A DNA stretch of 64,000 nucleotides from Fen-178 sp963722575 (GTDB lineage Bacteria > Acidobacteriota > Terriglobia > Bryobacterales > Bryobacteraceae): contig CAVRNR010000005.1 of the NCBI GenBank assembly GCA_963722575.1, positions 496,001-560,000 of the forward strand. The letters run 5' to 3'. Position numbers and translations under genes: made by a program. Numbering within the stretch: the first letter of the stretch is position 1; every line of letters starts with the position of its first letter. Shown in pieces: positions 10,020 to 22,678 of this stretch. The notes below the pieces were generated by a model. The model was not told where the DNA came from. It made no database searches and saw only the letters and a program-made list of their open reading frames with translations.

Positions 10020-11172
10020 GCTCTAAGGCCTCGACCAGGTGCGGATCGTTGAGCGGCATCAGCGGCCGTCTGGCTAATTGGATGAGGAAATATGCCAGCC
10101 AGATTCCACCCATTCCGACCGGCGCCGTAAAATCCATCCAGCTCAGGCCGAATCGCCCCTTGCGGAAGTCCGGCGCCACCAACCAGTAGAGGTCCACCAT
10201 GCGCATGAACAGAACGAAGATCGCAATCGCGGCCAGCAGCTTGAAATTACGCTTGAGGTCGCGCGAAAGCAGCAGGGCGAAGGGCAGCGCGAAATGGCCG
10301 ATCACCAGCGCCAGGGCCACGTACTGCCAGCCGCCGCGCAGCCGCTCCAGATACCACGGGATCTCCTCGGGCAGGTTGCCGGCCCAGATGATCAGAAACT
10401 GCGAGAACGAGAAGTAGGCCCACACCATCACCAGGGCCAACAGGAATTTGCCCAGGTCGTGCAGATGCCGCGGCGTGAGCACCTCCGACATCGGAAGGCG
10501 GCGCGAAAGGAGTACCAGCAGCGCGATCAGAAACGCCATCGATGAGAGGCCCTGCCCCGCCATGAAGAGCATTCCGAACATGGTCGAATACCAGTGCGGG
10601 TCGAGAGAGAGCACCCAGTCCACCGACATGAATGTGACGCTAAAGCCCCAAAAGATCAGGCCGGGCCCGGCCAGCGCGGCCATTTTCCCATGGACCCGCG
10701 CCGCCCCTTCGCGGTCTTCCCTGGCCGACCAGCGGTTGAAAAGCCACGAGAGCAGAATCCATCCGGCGAAGTAGACCGCCGCCCGCGTCAGAAAGAACGG
10801 CACGTTCAGATAGACCTGCTTGTGCTTGAGGATTTCGTCGGCCGCCACCACCTTGGCGTGCGACCACGGGTATAGGTTGGGGATGCCGATCGCGATGGGA
10901 ACGAACATCAGCGCGACCAGTGGAAGCGTGCGCGCCGCCGCCTCGCACGGCCGCCGGATCACCACGCCCCAAGCGCCGGCGGTGAGATATTGCAGCATCA
11001 GCCAGGCGAGCGACCCTACACTCACGCCCACGATGAATAAGTAGAACCACAGGTACGAGCGGTAGAACTGGAACGGCGATGTGAAAAGACCGATGGCGCA
11101 CAGAACCGCGCCGGCGATGCCCGCGGCCAGGGCGCGCGAGCGCCACCGCTTCAAGTCGTCCTCGAGTGTCAT
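10006..11172 (-). CDS. actF: Alternative complex III, ActF (quinol:cytochrome c oxidoreductase membrane subunit)
   Basis: The 388-aa polytopic protein has about ten membrane helices and the features of ActF: FQFYRSYLWFYLFIVGVSVG, MFVPIAIGIPNLYPW, KQVYLNVPFFLTRAAVYF and SVDWVLSLDPHWYSTMFGM. ActF is a shorter relative of the NrfD-like ActC and helps bind or conduct in the quinol-oxidising complex. Its start overlaps the actE stop (ATGA) and its end overlaps the small membrane protein gene. Confidence 0.9.
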   Translation of the reverse strand: MTLEDDLKRWRSRALAAGIAGAVLCAIGLFTSPFQFYRSYLWFYLFIVGVSVGSLAWLMLQYLTAGAWGVVIRRPCEAAARTLPLVALMFVPIAIGIPNLYPWSHAKVVAADEILKHKQVYLNVPFFLTRAAVYFAGWILLSWLFNRWSAREDREGAARVHGKMAALAGPGLIFWGFSVTFMSVDWVLSLDPHWYSTMFGMLFMAGQGLSSMAFLIALLVLLSRRLPMSEVLTPRHLHDLGKFLLALVMVWAYFSFSQFLIIWAGNLPEEIPWYLERLRGGWQYVALALVIGHFALPFALLLSRDLKRNFKLLAAIAIFVLFMRMVDLYWLVAPDFRKGRFGLSWMDFTAPVGMGGIWLAYFLIQLARRPLMPLNDPHLVEALEHGRE

Positions 11173-11819
11173 TTCCCGCCTCCCAGTTGCGCGCGGGCTT
11201 CCGGTGGAACATCTTTAATGGAGGCGTTCTGGCTCAATTGCAAGGCGCGCACGTAGGCCACGATGGCCCATCTGTCGCGCGGCGGAATCTGCGCGGCGTA
11301 GTCCTGCATGGCGCCGAACCCATTGGTGATCACGTCGTAAATGAATCCGTTGGCAAGCTGCCGGATCTTGTCGGTGTGATACGACGGCGGGTGCCGGTAG
11401 CCGCGCCGGACGATCATGCCGTTGCCGTAGCCCGTACGGTCGTGGCACGGCGCGCAGTAGATGTTGTAGCGTTCCTGGCCGCGCACGATCGCTTCTTTGG
11501 TGACGGGGAATGGAAAGGTGTCGAGCGGCTTGCCATCGGGGCCTTTGCCCGTGTAGAAGGCCGCGTCGTCGTTTAAATGGCCGCGGGCCACGGTCCCTTC
11601 CTCCAGCGGCCGCGCGGACCGGCCATCCTCGAAGAACTCGCTGGGCCGCAGCGGAATGAATTTGGGCTGGTTGTACATATCCTGCCGGCACGCGGCGCCG
11701 AAGACGGCCAACGCCAGCACAACCGCGCCTAGAATGTGGGTGCGAATGGGCAAGCTAAAGCATGCCCCACCAAAACAGCCTGATCCTGGAACTGGTGGGG
11801 CATGCTTTAGCTTGCCCAT
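11169..11819 (-). CDS. actE: Alternative complex III, ActE (mono-haem cytochrome c), N-terminus formed by a palindromic repeat
   Basis: The 216-aa protein carries one haem site (IYCAPCHDRTGYG) and conserved segments PKFIPLRPSEFFEDG and GFGAMQDYAAQIPPRDRWAIVAYVR, as in ActE. A signal or lipoprotein-like hydrophobic stretch (HILGAVVLALAVFGAAC) leads to export. The start at 11819 is the ATG of the GKLKHAPP palindrome, so the first 24 residues (MGKLKHAPP..., then GGACFSLPI) are repeat-encoded. The only other plausible start is a TTG inside the second arm (giving M-PIRTHILG). The next gene upstream, actD, ends 16 nt before. Confidence 0.87.
   Translation of the reverse strand: MGKLKHAPPVPGSGCFGGACFSLPIRTHILGAVVLALAVFGAACRQDMYNQPKFIPLRPSEFFEDGRSARPLEEGTVARGHLNDDAAFYTGKGPDGKPLDTFPFPVTKEAIVRGQERYNIYCAPCHDRTGYGNGMIVRRGYRHPPSYHTDKIRQLANGFIYDVITNGFGAMQDYAAQIPPRDRWAIVAYVRALQLSQNASIKDVPPEARAQLGGGK
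11746..11819. repeat. GKLKHAPP palindromic element, two-arm copy inside actE
   Basis: Perfect 26-nt inverted arms at 11746-11771 and 11794-11819 (beginning ATGGGCAAGCTAAAGC and ending GCATGCCCCACC) are separated by a 22-nt loop. On the minus strand the whole element is open and in frame with actE. Because the arms are inverted copies, the plus strand also reads MGKLKHAPP...GGACFSLPM. The outer ends of both arms are ATG, so the element carries a start codon in either orientation. Confidence 0.93.
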
Positions 11820-11835
11820 GGCCCGGTCTTTGAAA

Positions 11836-12369
11836 TTATTCCGCAACTTCAGACACCTCTTTCGCCTCCAGCGTCTCCAGAAACTCCGACGTCGCGCGCG
11901 CATCGAACAGCGGGTCCGTGGCTTCGATCGCGAGGAAGAACCGGTTGTGCGAGGCCAGCGCGAACCGCGGCACATTGAACGCCGGATGGTAGAGCATGGG
12001 CAAACCGCATAGCGCCAGCAGCCCCATCACCGCCGAAATCGCCGCCAGCAGAATGGTCAGCTCGAACGTGATCACAATGTACGAGGGCCAGCTATGCAAA
12101 GGCCGGCCGCCAACGTTGATGGGGAAATCCCATACCGTGACGTAATACTGCATCAGGTAGCCGGCCAGTCCGCCCACAATGCCGCCGGCCAGCACGATCA
12201 GCGGCAGCCGGTTCTTGTGCAGATCGAGAGCGTCGCTCAGCTCTTCGATGGGAAAGGGCGAATAGGCGTCCAGCTTGCGATAGCCCTTCTCGCGCGCCGC
12301 CCGCGCCGCCTTCACCAGCGCGGTGGGGTTATCGAACTCGGCCATCAGTCCATAGATGGATTTGATCAA
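11836..12369 (-). CDS. actD: Alternative complex III, ActD (DUF3341)
   Basis: The 177-aa protein matches the DUF3341 family: an N-terminal cytoplasmic part (YGLMAEFDNPTALVKAARAAREKGYRKLDAYSPFP split over residues 6-41), two membrane helices (about 57-77 and 99-123) and the loop PINVGGRPLHSWPSYI. ActD is a membrane anchor of the quinol-oxidising complex without its own cofactor. The start overlaps the actC stop. Confidence 0.92.
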   Translation of the reverse strand: MIKSIYGLMAEFDNPTALVKAARAAREKGYRKLDAYSPFPIEELSDALDLHKNRLPLIVLAGGIVGGLAGYLMQYYVTVWDFPINVGGRPLHSWPSYIVITFELTILLAAISAVMGLLALCGLPMLYHPAFNVPRFALASHNRFFLAIEATDPLFDARATSEFLETLEAKEVSEVAE

Positions 12370-13748
12370 CCTTGCGCCTCCTTTCCGACCTTGGCATGAG
12401 GCAGCAGCGTGCGGACTTCAAAGATCGAAATCATGGGCAGCAGCCGAATGAATATGAAGAACAGGAACAGGAACAGCCCGATGGTGCCGAAAAAAGTGGT
12501 CCAATCCCAACGGGTAGCCTGGAAGATGCCCCACGAAGACGGTAGGAAGTCCTGCGCCAGGCTGCTCACGATAATCACGTAGCGCTCCAGCCACATGCCC
12601 ACCAGCACCACCAGCGAGGCGCAAAACAGCAGCGCGGCGTTGCCGCGGACCCGCTTGAACCACAGCGCTTGCGGCGCCACAATATTGCAAGTCAGCAGCA
12701 GCCAGTAGGAAAAGGCGTAGGGTCCGGTCATGCGATGCCAGATGGCCGCCTGCTCGTAGACGTTGCCGCTGTACCACGCGGTGAAGCTCTCCAGGATGTA
12801 CGAGTAGGCCACGATCAACCCCGTGGCCAGCATCACTTTGGCGCAATTGTCCAGGTGCCGGTCGGTGATCAGGCCCTCTAAGCCGTAAGCCTTGCGCAGC
12901 GGAATAGCCAGCGCCAGCACCATGGCAAAACCGGAGTAAATGGCGCCCGCCACGAAATACGGCGGGAAGAAAGTGCTGTGCCAGCCCGGCACGATCGCAA
13001 TTGTGAAGTCGAAGCTCACCACGGTGTGGACCGAGAGCACCAGCGGCGTGGCCAGACCGGCCAGCAGCAGGGTCGCGGTCTCGTACACGCTCCAGTGCCG
13101 CGCCGAACCGCGCCAGCCCATCGCCATCACCCCATAAGCCACCCGCGCCAGGCGGTTCCGGGTGCGGTCGCGCAGCGTGGCCAGGTCGGGCATCAGGCCC
13201 ACGTACCAGAACAGCAGCGACACCGTGGCGTACGTCGAGACCGCGAACACGTCCCACACCAGCGGGCTGCGGAAATTCGGCTGCACGTTCATGGTGTTGG
13301 GGTATGGGAACAGCCAGTAGAACAGCCACGGACGGCCCAGGTGCATCAGCGGAAACATGCCCGCGCAGGCCACCGCGAACAACGTCATGGCTTCCGCGAA
13401 GCGATTGATGGAATTGCGCCAGCGCTGGTTGAGCAGCAGCAGAATGGCGGAAATCAGCGTGCCGGCGTGGCCGATTCCGATCCACCACACGAAATTCGTG
13501 ATGGCGAATCCCCACATCACCGGCGTGCGTATGCCCCAGATGCCCACGCCCTTGGCCAGCAGAACCACCACCGACCACAGCAGCAGCAGCAGCAGCGAGA
13601 ATCCCACCCCGAATCCGGCCATCCAGAAGAGCGGAGTCTTCTTAGTCAGCACCACGGCGGCGATCTGGTCCGTGACGGTGCCAAACGTATACCCCGGAGC
13701 GATGATTGGTGGGGCATGCTTTAGCTTGCCCTCGATTCCAGCCTGCAT
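12366..13748 (-). CDS. actC: Alternative complex III, ActC (NrfD-like quinol-binding subunit)
   Basis: The 460-aa protein is an NrfD/PsrC-type membrane subunit with about ten helices; landmarks are IIAPGYTFGTVTDQIAAVVL, FVWWIGIGHAGTLISAILL, LMHLGRPWLFYWLFPYPN and VVSFDFTIAIVPGWHSTFFPPYFVAGAI. It is expected to oxidise quinol at the periplasmic side together with ActB. The start (MQAGIE, with GAGG 6 nt upstream) lies just before a GKLKHAPP repeat arm that forms residues 7-14; no usable start exists between the repeat and the conserved APGYTF segment, so the repeat is truly part of the protein. Confidence 0.93.
   Translation of the reverse strand: MQAGIEGKLKHAPPIIAPGYTFGTVTDQIAAVVLTKKTPLFWMAGFGVGFSLLLLLLWSVVVLLAKGVGIWGIRTPVMWGFAITNFVWWIGIGHAGTLISAILLLLNQRWRNSINRFAEAMTLFAVACAGMFPLMHLGRPWLFYWLFPYPNTMNVQPNFRSPLVWDVFAVSTYATVSLLFWYVGLMPDLATLRDRTRNRLARVAYGVMAMGWRGSARHWSVYETATLLLAGLATPLVLSVHTVVSFDFTIAIVPGWHSTFFPPYFVAGAIYSGFAMVLALAIPLRKAYGLEGLITDRHLDNCAKVMLATGLIVAYSYILESFTAWYSGNVYEQAAIWHRMTGPYAFSYWLLLTCNIVAPQALWFKRVRGNAALLFCASLVVLVGMWLERYVIIVSSLAQDFLPSSWGIFQATRWDWTTFFGTIGLFLFLFFIFIRLLPMISIFEVRTLLPHAKVGKEAQG
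13708..13731. repeat. GKLKHAPP palindromic element, single-arm copy inside actC
   Basis: A 24-nt copy of one arm (plus strand GGTGGGGCATGCTTTAGC, then TTGCCC) lies in the 5' coding part of actC and is read on the minus strand as GKLKHAPP. The ATG end of the arm is replaced here; translation starts 18 nt upstream of the arm at 13748. The second arm is absent. Confidence 0.9.
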
Positions 13749-13765
13749 TTATTCCTCAATCTCCG

Positions 13766-13820
13766 GGAAAAGGGGACAGACGCATTTTCCGTCCGGGAAA
13801 ATGCGTCTGTCCCCTTTTCC
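13766..13820. repeat. Palindromic repeat, AGGGG(T/A)CAGACGCATTT family, copy 2
   Basis: Perfect 25-nt arms (13766-13790 and 13796-13820, left arm with AAAAGGGGACAGACGCATTT) with a 5-nt loop. It sits between actB (stop at 13822) and actC (start at 13748), inside the operon, so if it folds in RNA it could stabilise the actAB message or reduce read-through into actC. It differs from copy 1 at 5175 by T to A in the core and by a shorter loop. Confidence 0.88.
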
Positions 13821-13821
13821 T

Positions 13822-16700
<2,879 letters not shown>

Positions 16701-16704
<4 letters not shown>

Positions 16705-17360
16705 CGATGGCAAGTGGAACAACTGGTTAGTGTGCGCGCGTCCTGAATCTGGTATTCCCGCACCAGCCGGCGTCCGATCTCTTCTTGATTGCCAGCCGGC
16801 TGATAGCCCATGGTGGTAATGAACTCCCGGGGTCTCACGTGCTGTTCGGGATGGCGGTGACAATCCAGGCACCATTCCATCTGGAGCGAGGTCGCCTGCC
16901 AGGTGAGCGGCATCCGGTCCACCCTCCCGTGGCAGCTCTCACAACCGATTCCCTTATTGACGTGGATGCTGTGATTGAAATACACGAAGTCCGGCAGATC
17001 GTAGACCCGCGTCCAGCGGATCGAGGTATTGTTGCGGAAACTGGCGCGCACCGGCTCCAGCGTCGGACTCGTCAGCCAGATCTCCGAATGGCAATTCATG
17101 CAGGTCTTGGTGGGAGGAATGTTGGCGAAACTCGAAGTCTCCACCGTGGTGTGGCAATACCGGCAATCCAGGCCCAGACCGCCCACGTGGTGCGCATGGC
17201 TGAACGGGACAGGTTGTTCCCGCACCTGCATGGCGCGCGTGGCGTAATTGGACCGGTCCAGCTCGGCGACCACCCACGTCAAGAACCCCAAAATGAAGAC
17301 CGCGCCGAAAATGACGACCCGCGCAAAAGTGTTCGCACTGCGATGAAAGATCTGCGACAT
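16701..17360 (-). CDS. actA: Alternative complex III, ActA (pentahaem cytochrome c)
   Basis: The 219-aa protein has one N-terminal membrane helix (VVIFGAVFILGFLTWVVA) and five haem c motifs: CRYCH, CMNCH, CESCH, CLDCH and CSTCH. This is the ActA pattern; it accepts electrons from the Fe-S centres of ActB and passes them to ActE or the oxidase. It is the first gene of the twelve-gene ACIII-caa3 operon that runs to 5230. Confidence 0.95.
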
Positions 17361-17371
17361 CTCGTGATTTG

Positions 17372-17400
17372 ATTACATCTTACGGATGCAGAATCCGCAA
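17372..17400 (-). promoter_or_regulatory. Candidate sigma70 promoter of the ACIII-caa3 operon
   Basis: On the minus strand TTGCGG (17395-17400) and TGTAAT (17372-17377) are spaced by 17 nt. Transcription would start about 5 nt before the actA ATG, giving an almost leaderless message; no strong ribosome binding site is visible. Position and spacing fit, but only sequence inspection supports it. Confidence 0.4.
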
Positions 17401-17434
17401 GTCCGTTGCAGCAAATTCTGATAAACTGGCGCCA

Positions 17435-17809
17435 GTGAGGTCCTTTCTTCTCGCAGCCGTCATCCTGTCCCTGTGCGCCTTCGCCAAGAAGCCCGCCGAT
17501 GTCGAGGTGCTTGAAACCAAGGCGCGCCGCGTCGAAGGGAGGATCACACTCGACGGCCGCGTGCGTTTCACCGGCGAGAGGCCCACCCGCGGACTGGTGA
17601 TCATTTTCGATTTCCTCTCGCCCGAGCGCGAAGTGGTCACCAGCCAGCAGACGCAGGTGGCGGATGGCGTTGTCCGCGCCGGCCAGGAAGCCTCCTATCA
17701 AACCGAACTGGTGGACCCGGTACGTGCCATCTCCTACCAGGTTCGAGCCGTCGGCGCTGGCGAGCGCGACCTGCGCGTCGCCAACCCGGGGCCGTACCCT
17801 ATCGAATGA
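17435..17809 (+). CDS. Small secreted protein with FxLYD-like domain
   Basis: The 124-aa product starts at a GTG (17435) that gives a signal peptide (RSFLLAAVILSLCAFA). The remainder forms one beta-rich domain, VEGRITLDGRVRFTGERPTRGLVIIFDFLSPE..., which resembles the FxLYD domain (a 'novel relation of conserved residues' in extracellular proteins: growth of a VxxxGxVxNxGxxP pattern). It is transcribed divergently from actA and overlaps the following CAP gene by an ATGA. Function unknown; the family call is moderate. Confidence 0.65.
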   Translation: MRSFLLAAVILSLCAFAKKPADVEVLETKARRVEGRITLDGRVRFTGERPTRGLVIIFDFLSPEREVVTSQQTQVADGVVRAGQEASYQTELVDPVRAISYQVRAVGAGERDLRVANPGPYPIE

Positions 17810-18315
17810 CCGCCATGGGCAAGCTAAAACATGCCCCACCCACCTGGTTTCTGATCATTCTCGCCGCAACCGCCAGCGCACAATGGCGACACTTTGGCGA
17901 GGGGGCGTCTTTTTCGCGCGACATGCTCGCTCTACACAACGCCGTGCGGGCGCGCGTGGGAATGCCTCCACTGGCGTGGTCCGCTCGCTTGGCCGCGCGT
18001 GCGCAAGACTGGGCGGACACTCTCCTGGCGCGCAGGCAATTCGTCCACCGTCCCAACTCGACCTACGGCGAGAACCTGTTCGAGATTACCGGTGGCGCCG
18101 CATCCCCCGCGCAAGTTCTCGACGCCTGGGCCGCGGAATCCCGAAACTACGACTATGCTTCGAACAGATGTAGCGGCGTGTGCGGCCACTACACCCAAAT
18201 TGTCTGGCGTGACACGAAAGAAGTGGGATGCGCCGTAGCCCGCGGCCGCGGACGCGAGGTCTGGGTCTGCAATTACGACCCTCCCGGCAACTGGGTCGGC
18301 AGGCGGCCCTATTAA
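17806..18315 (+). CDS. CAP-superfamily secreted protein (SCP/PR-1 type)
   Basis: The 169-aa protein has the classical CAP motifs: LHNAVRARVGMPPLAW, the helix ARAQDWADTL, TYGENLFEI, CGHYTQIVWRDTKEVGCA and VCNYDPPGNWVG. Secreted CAP proteins have roles in lipid binding or host and microbe interaction; the bacterial role is mostly unknown. The first codons are ATG ACC GCC, followed by a GKLKHAPP repeat arm that gives the charged n-region of the signal peptide (MGKLKHAPPTWFLIILAATASA, cleavage expected after ASA; listed here in two parts: MGKLKHAPP and TWFLIILAATASA). The ATG at 17806 overlaps the upstream stop; 17815 is the ATG of the repeat. Confidence 0.9.
   Translation: MTAMGKLKHAPPTWFLIILAATASAQWRHFGEGASFSRDMLALHNAVRARVGMPPLAWSARLAARAQDWADTLLARRQFVHRPNSTYGENLFEITGGAASPAQVLDAWAAESRNYDYASNRCSGVCGHYTQIVWRDTKEVGCAVARGRGREVWVCNYDPPGNWVGRRPY
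17815..17840. repeat. GKLKHAPP palindromic element, single-arm copy at the start of the CAP gene
   Basis: A 26-nt arm (ATGGGCAAGCTAAAACAT, then GCCCCACC) with one G to A change relative to the other copies. It supplies an in-frame ATG and the N-terminal residues MGKLKHAPP of the CAP protein. The opposite arm is absent. Confidence 0.9.
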
Positions 18316-18367
18316 GGTATTGCGCGGACGAGCCGCCCCGTCGCCCTCCCTGGCCCCCGGCCCCCGT

Positions 18368-18396
18368 TTGACACCCCCTTTTCGCTGCTGTTAGCC
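18368..18396 (+). promoter_or_regulatory. Possible promoter of the glycine cleavage operon
   Basis: A consensus TTGACA at 18368-18373 is followed after 17 nt by TTAGCC (18391-18396), a poor -10 match. Transcription would start close to the gcvT ATG at 18406. No glycine riboswitch is visible in the 90 nt between the CAP gene and gcvT. Confidence 0.3.
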
Positions 18397-18405
18397 TGAA
18401 CTTGC

Positions 18406-19505
<1,100 letters not shown>

Positions 19506-19509
<4 letters not shown>

Positions 19510-19895
19510 AAATGTATCCAGACAACTTCCGATATACCAAGGAACACGAATGGGTCCTCGTGGAAGGGGACACCGGCACAATCGGGATCACCGATCATGC
19601 GCAGCAGTCGCTCGGCGACATCGTATACGTGGACCTGCCCAAGGTGGGGGTGCGCGTCGAGCTGGGCAAGTCGCTCGGCTCCGTCGAGTCGGTCAAGGCC
19701 GTTTCCGATATCTACGCGCCGCTGAGCGGGGAGGTGACGGAAATCAACAATTCGCTGGCCGACGCTCCCGAGAAACTCAACCAGGATCCGCACGGCGCGG
19801 CGTGGCTGGTGAAGATCCATCTCAGCGCGCCCGCCGAAATCCACGACCTCATGTCCGCCGCCGATTATCAAACTTACATAGGGGCCGAAAAGTAG
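19506..19895 (+). CDS. gcvH: Glycine cleavage system H protein (lipoyl carrier)
   Basis: The 129-aa carrier shuttles the aminomethyl group between P and T proteins on a lipoyl lysine. The lipoylation site is Lys64 in GSVESVKAVSDIYAP; other family marks are YTKEHEWV and GITDHAQQSLGDIVYVDLP. The ATG at 19506 overlaps the gcvT stop and gives the usual H-protein length; upstream in-frame codons belong to gcvT sequence. Confidence 0.96.
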
Positions 19896-21203
19896 TTGCG
19901 CTATCTCCCGAAGTCCGATTCCGAACGCCGCCAGATGCTCGAAGCCTGCGGCATGGCGTCCCCCGAAGAGTTGTTCTCCCATCTGCCCGAAGCCGTGCGC
20001 CTGAAGCGCCCGCTGGATCTCGCACCGGGCATCTCCGAGTACGAGATCGTCGATTACTTCCGCCGGCGCGCGGCCGAAAACGCCAACGGATACGCATCGT
20101 TCCTGGGCGCGGGGGTCTACCACCATTTCCGCCCGGTGCTGGTGGATGTCGTGGTTTCGCGCGGCGAGTTCCTGACTTCGTACACCCCCTACCAGGCGGA
20201 AATCTCGCAGGGCACGCTCACCGCCATCTTCGAATTCCAGACCATGATCTGCCAGCTCACCGGCATGGACGTGGCCAACGCCTCTATGTACGACGGCTCC
20301 ACCGCCGTCCCCGAAGCGGTCTCTATGGCCGTGCGCTCCACGGGCAAAAGGCGCGTGCTGATTGCCCGCTCCGTACACCCGGAGTACCGCGAGGTGCTCC
20401 GCACCTACACCCGGCACCAGGGAATGCCGGTCGAGGAATTCGGCTACCTGCCCGAGGCCGGAACCATCGACCTCGAAGACCTCGACCGCAAGATCGACGA
20501 TCTCACCGCCGCCGTGGTGGTGCAGTCGCCGAACTTCTTCGGAATCGTGGACCACGTAAAAGCCGCCGCCGATCTCGCGCACCGGCGCGGCGCCCTGCTG
20601 ATCGTGGTATTCACGGAGGCCATCTCGCTGGCGTTGCTCGAGCCGCCCGCGGATGCCGACATCGTAGCCGGTGAGCTGCAATCCTTCGCCATTTCGCCCA
20701 GCTACGGCGGCCCGTTCGCGGGCATCATCGCCACCCGGGAGAAGTTCATCCGCCAAATGCCCGGCCGCCTGGTGGGCCAGACCACCGATTCGCGCGGCAA
20801 CCGCGCCTTCTGCCTGACCCTTTCCACGCGCGAGCAGCACATCCGGCGCGAGAAGGCCACCTCCAACATCTGCACCAACCAGGCGCTCATCGCGTTGATG
20901 GCCACGGTCTTCATGACGGTATACGGCAAGCAGGGCCTGCGCGAGCTGGCCGAACAGAACCTCGCCAAGGCGCACTACCTGGCGGGCCGGTTGAAGCCGC
21001 GCTTCACCGCCCCTTTCTTCAACGAATTCGTAGTTCGTGCCGATAACCCCGACGCCATCAACAAGTCCCTCCTAAGAAAGAAAATCATCGGCGGTCTCCC
21101 TTTGGCTCGCTTCTACCCCGAGCTTTCCGACTGCCTGCTCTTATGCGCCACCGAAATGTCGCGCCGCGCGGACATGGATGCCGTGGCTGAGGTGCTGGCA
21201 TGA
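19896..21203 (+). CDS. gcvPA: Glycine dehydrogenase (decarboxylating) subunit 1
   Basis: The 435-aa alpha subunit of the split P protein starts at a TTG directly behind the gcvH stop (MRYLPKSDSERRQML). Typical segments are FLGAGVYHHFRPVLVD, YTPYQAEISQGTLTAIFEFQTM, the NASMYDGSTAVPEA motif and SATSNICTNQAL-like ATSNICTNQALIALMA. Together with GcvPB it forms the PLP enzyme that decarboxylates glycine and loads GcvH. It overlaps gcvPB by 4 nt. Confidence 0.95.
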   Translation: MRYLPKSDSERRQMLEACGMASPEELFSHLPEAVRLKRPLDLAPGISEYEIVDYFRRRAAENANGYASFLGAGVYHHFRPVLVDVVVSRGEFLTSYTPYQAEISQGTLTAIFEFQTMICQLTGMDVANASMYDGSTAVPEAVSMAVRSTGKRRVLIARSVHPEYREVLRTYTRHQGMPVEEFGYLPEAGTIDLEDLDRKIDDLTAAVVVQSPNFFGIVDHVKAAADLAHRRGALLIVVFTEAISLALLEPPADADIVAGELQSFAISPSYGGPFAGIIATREKFIRQMPGRLVGQTTDSRGNRAFCLTLSTREQHIRREKATSNICTNQALIALMATVFMTVYGKQGLRELAEQNLAKAHYLAGRLKPRFTAPFFNEFVVRADNPDAINKSLLRKKIIGGLPLARFYPELSDCLLLCATEMSRRADMDAVAEVLA

Positions 21204-22678
21204 TCTCCAAAGTCCGCCCTCACCCTTCGCAAAACGAGCAACTCCTCTTCGAGCGCAGTTCTCCCGGCAAGATAGCCTACCAACTCCCCGCCCTGGACGT
21301 GCCCGCCGTGGACCCCGCCGCCACCCTCGGCCCCGCCAACGTCCGCCCCGAGATCCCCAATTTCCCCGAAGTCAGTGAAGTGGAAGCCATCCGCCACTTC
21401 ACCCGCCTCTCCACCTGGAACTACGCCATCGACCACGGCATGTATCCGCTGGGCTCCTGCACCATGAAGTACAACCCGCGCATCAACGAGCTGGTGGCGC
21501 GCATCGAAGGCCTCGCCTGGGCGCATCCCTACCAGCCGGAAGCCCTGGCGCAAGGCTCCATGGAAGTGATGGCGCGCCTGGAAGCCGCCCTGGCCGAAAT
21601 CTCCGGCATGGACGCCGTGACGCTGCAACCGGCCGCCGGCGCCCACGGCGAGCTGACCGGCATCCTCTTAATTCGCGCCCTGCTCGAGAAACGCGGCAAC
21701 CCCCGCAAGAAGATTCTCATCCCCGATTCGGCCCACGGCACCAACCCCGCCTCGGCCGCCATCGCCGGGTACGCGGTCGAGAATATCCCTTCCAGCGCCA
21801 CCGGCGTGCTGGATGTCGCCGCACTGGCGCAACTCGTCGACCGCGATGTAGCCGCGCTCATGGTGACCAATCCCAATACCCTCGGCGTATTCGAAGAGAA
21901 CATCATGCAAGCCGCGGAGATTCTGCACGCCAAAGGCGCCATGCTCTACATGGATGGCGCCAACATGAACGCGCTGGTCGGCATCGCGCGCCCCGGCGAT
22001 TTCGGCGTGGACGTGCTGCACCTCAACCTGCACAAGACTTTCTCGACGCCCCACGGCGGCGGCGGCCCGGGCGCCGGTCCGGTGGCCGTGAAGAAGCCCT
22101 TCGAGCCGTTCCTTCCCGTGCCGCGCCTCAGGCGCTCCGGCAAAAAGTGGGCCTACGATTACCGCCGCAAACACTCCATCGGCCGCGTGCGTGCTTTCTA
22201 TGGCAACTTCGGCGTGCTGGTGCGTGCGCTGGCTTACATCCTGGCGCACGGCGGCCCCGGCCTGCGCAACGCCACCGTGGACGCCGTGCTCAACGCCGTT
22301 TACATCCGCAAACAGCTCGAGCCCTACTTCGATCTGCCGTACCCTTCCCCCAACATGCACGAGGTGGTATTCAGCGATGCACGCCAGGCCGCGCTCGGCG
22401 TGCGCACCGGCGACTTGGCCAAGCGCCTCATCGACTACGGCTTTCACCCTTACACCGTGAGCTTCCCGCTGATCGTGCACGGCGCGCTCATGATCGAGCC
22501 TACCGAGACCGAAGGCAAATTCGAGCTCGACCAGTTCATTGCGGCCATGATCTCCATCGCCAAAGAGGTGGAAACCGACCCGCAACTGGTCAAGCATGCG
22601 CCCTACGGGACCCGAACCAGCCGCGTGGACGAAGTCACCGCCGCGCGCAAACCGGTGCTGCGATGGAAACCGGCGTGA
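21200..22678 (+). CDS. gcvPB: Glycine dehydrogenase (decarboxylating) subunit 2
   Basis: The 492-aa beta subunit carries the PLP-binding lysine (Lys279) in LNLHKTFSTPHGGGGPG. Other landmarks are YPLGSCTMKYNPRINE, LQPAAGAHGELTGI and PDSAHGTNPASA. Length fits the split form of P protein. The gene overlaps gcvPA upstream (ATGA) and the following glycosyltransferase gene by 16 nt, so the latter may be co-transcribed although it has no role in glycine cleavage. Confidence 0.96.
   Translation: MISKVRPHPSQNEQLLFERSSPGKIAYQLPALDVPAVDPAATLGPANVRPEIPNFPEVSEVEAIRHFTRLSTWNYAIDHGMYPLGSCTMKYNPRINELVARIEGLAWAHPYQPEALAQGSMEVMARLEAALAEISGMDAVTLQPAAGAHGELTGILLIRALLEKRGNPRKKILIPDSAHGTNPASAAIAGYAVENIPSSATGVLDVAALAQLVDRDVAALMVTNPNTLGVFEENIMQAAEILHAKGAMLYMDGANMNALVGIARPGDFGVDVLHLNLHKTFSTPHGGGGPGAGPVAVKKPFEPFLPVPRLRRSGKKWAYDYRRKHSIGRVRAFYGNFGVLVRALAYILAHGGPGLRNATVDAVLNAVYIRKQLEPYFDLPYPSPNMHEVVFSDARQAALGVRTGDLAKRLIDYGFHPYTVSFPLIVHGALMIEPTETEGKFELDQFIAAMISIAKEVETDPQLVKHAPYGTRTSRVDEVTAARKPVLRWKPA

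Noticed and set aside
22147..22662. 5' extension of the GT39-like frame through gcvPB
   Set aside because: The extension reads gcvPB in another frame; the ATG at 22663 directly precedes the first membrane helix.
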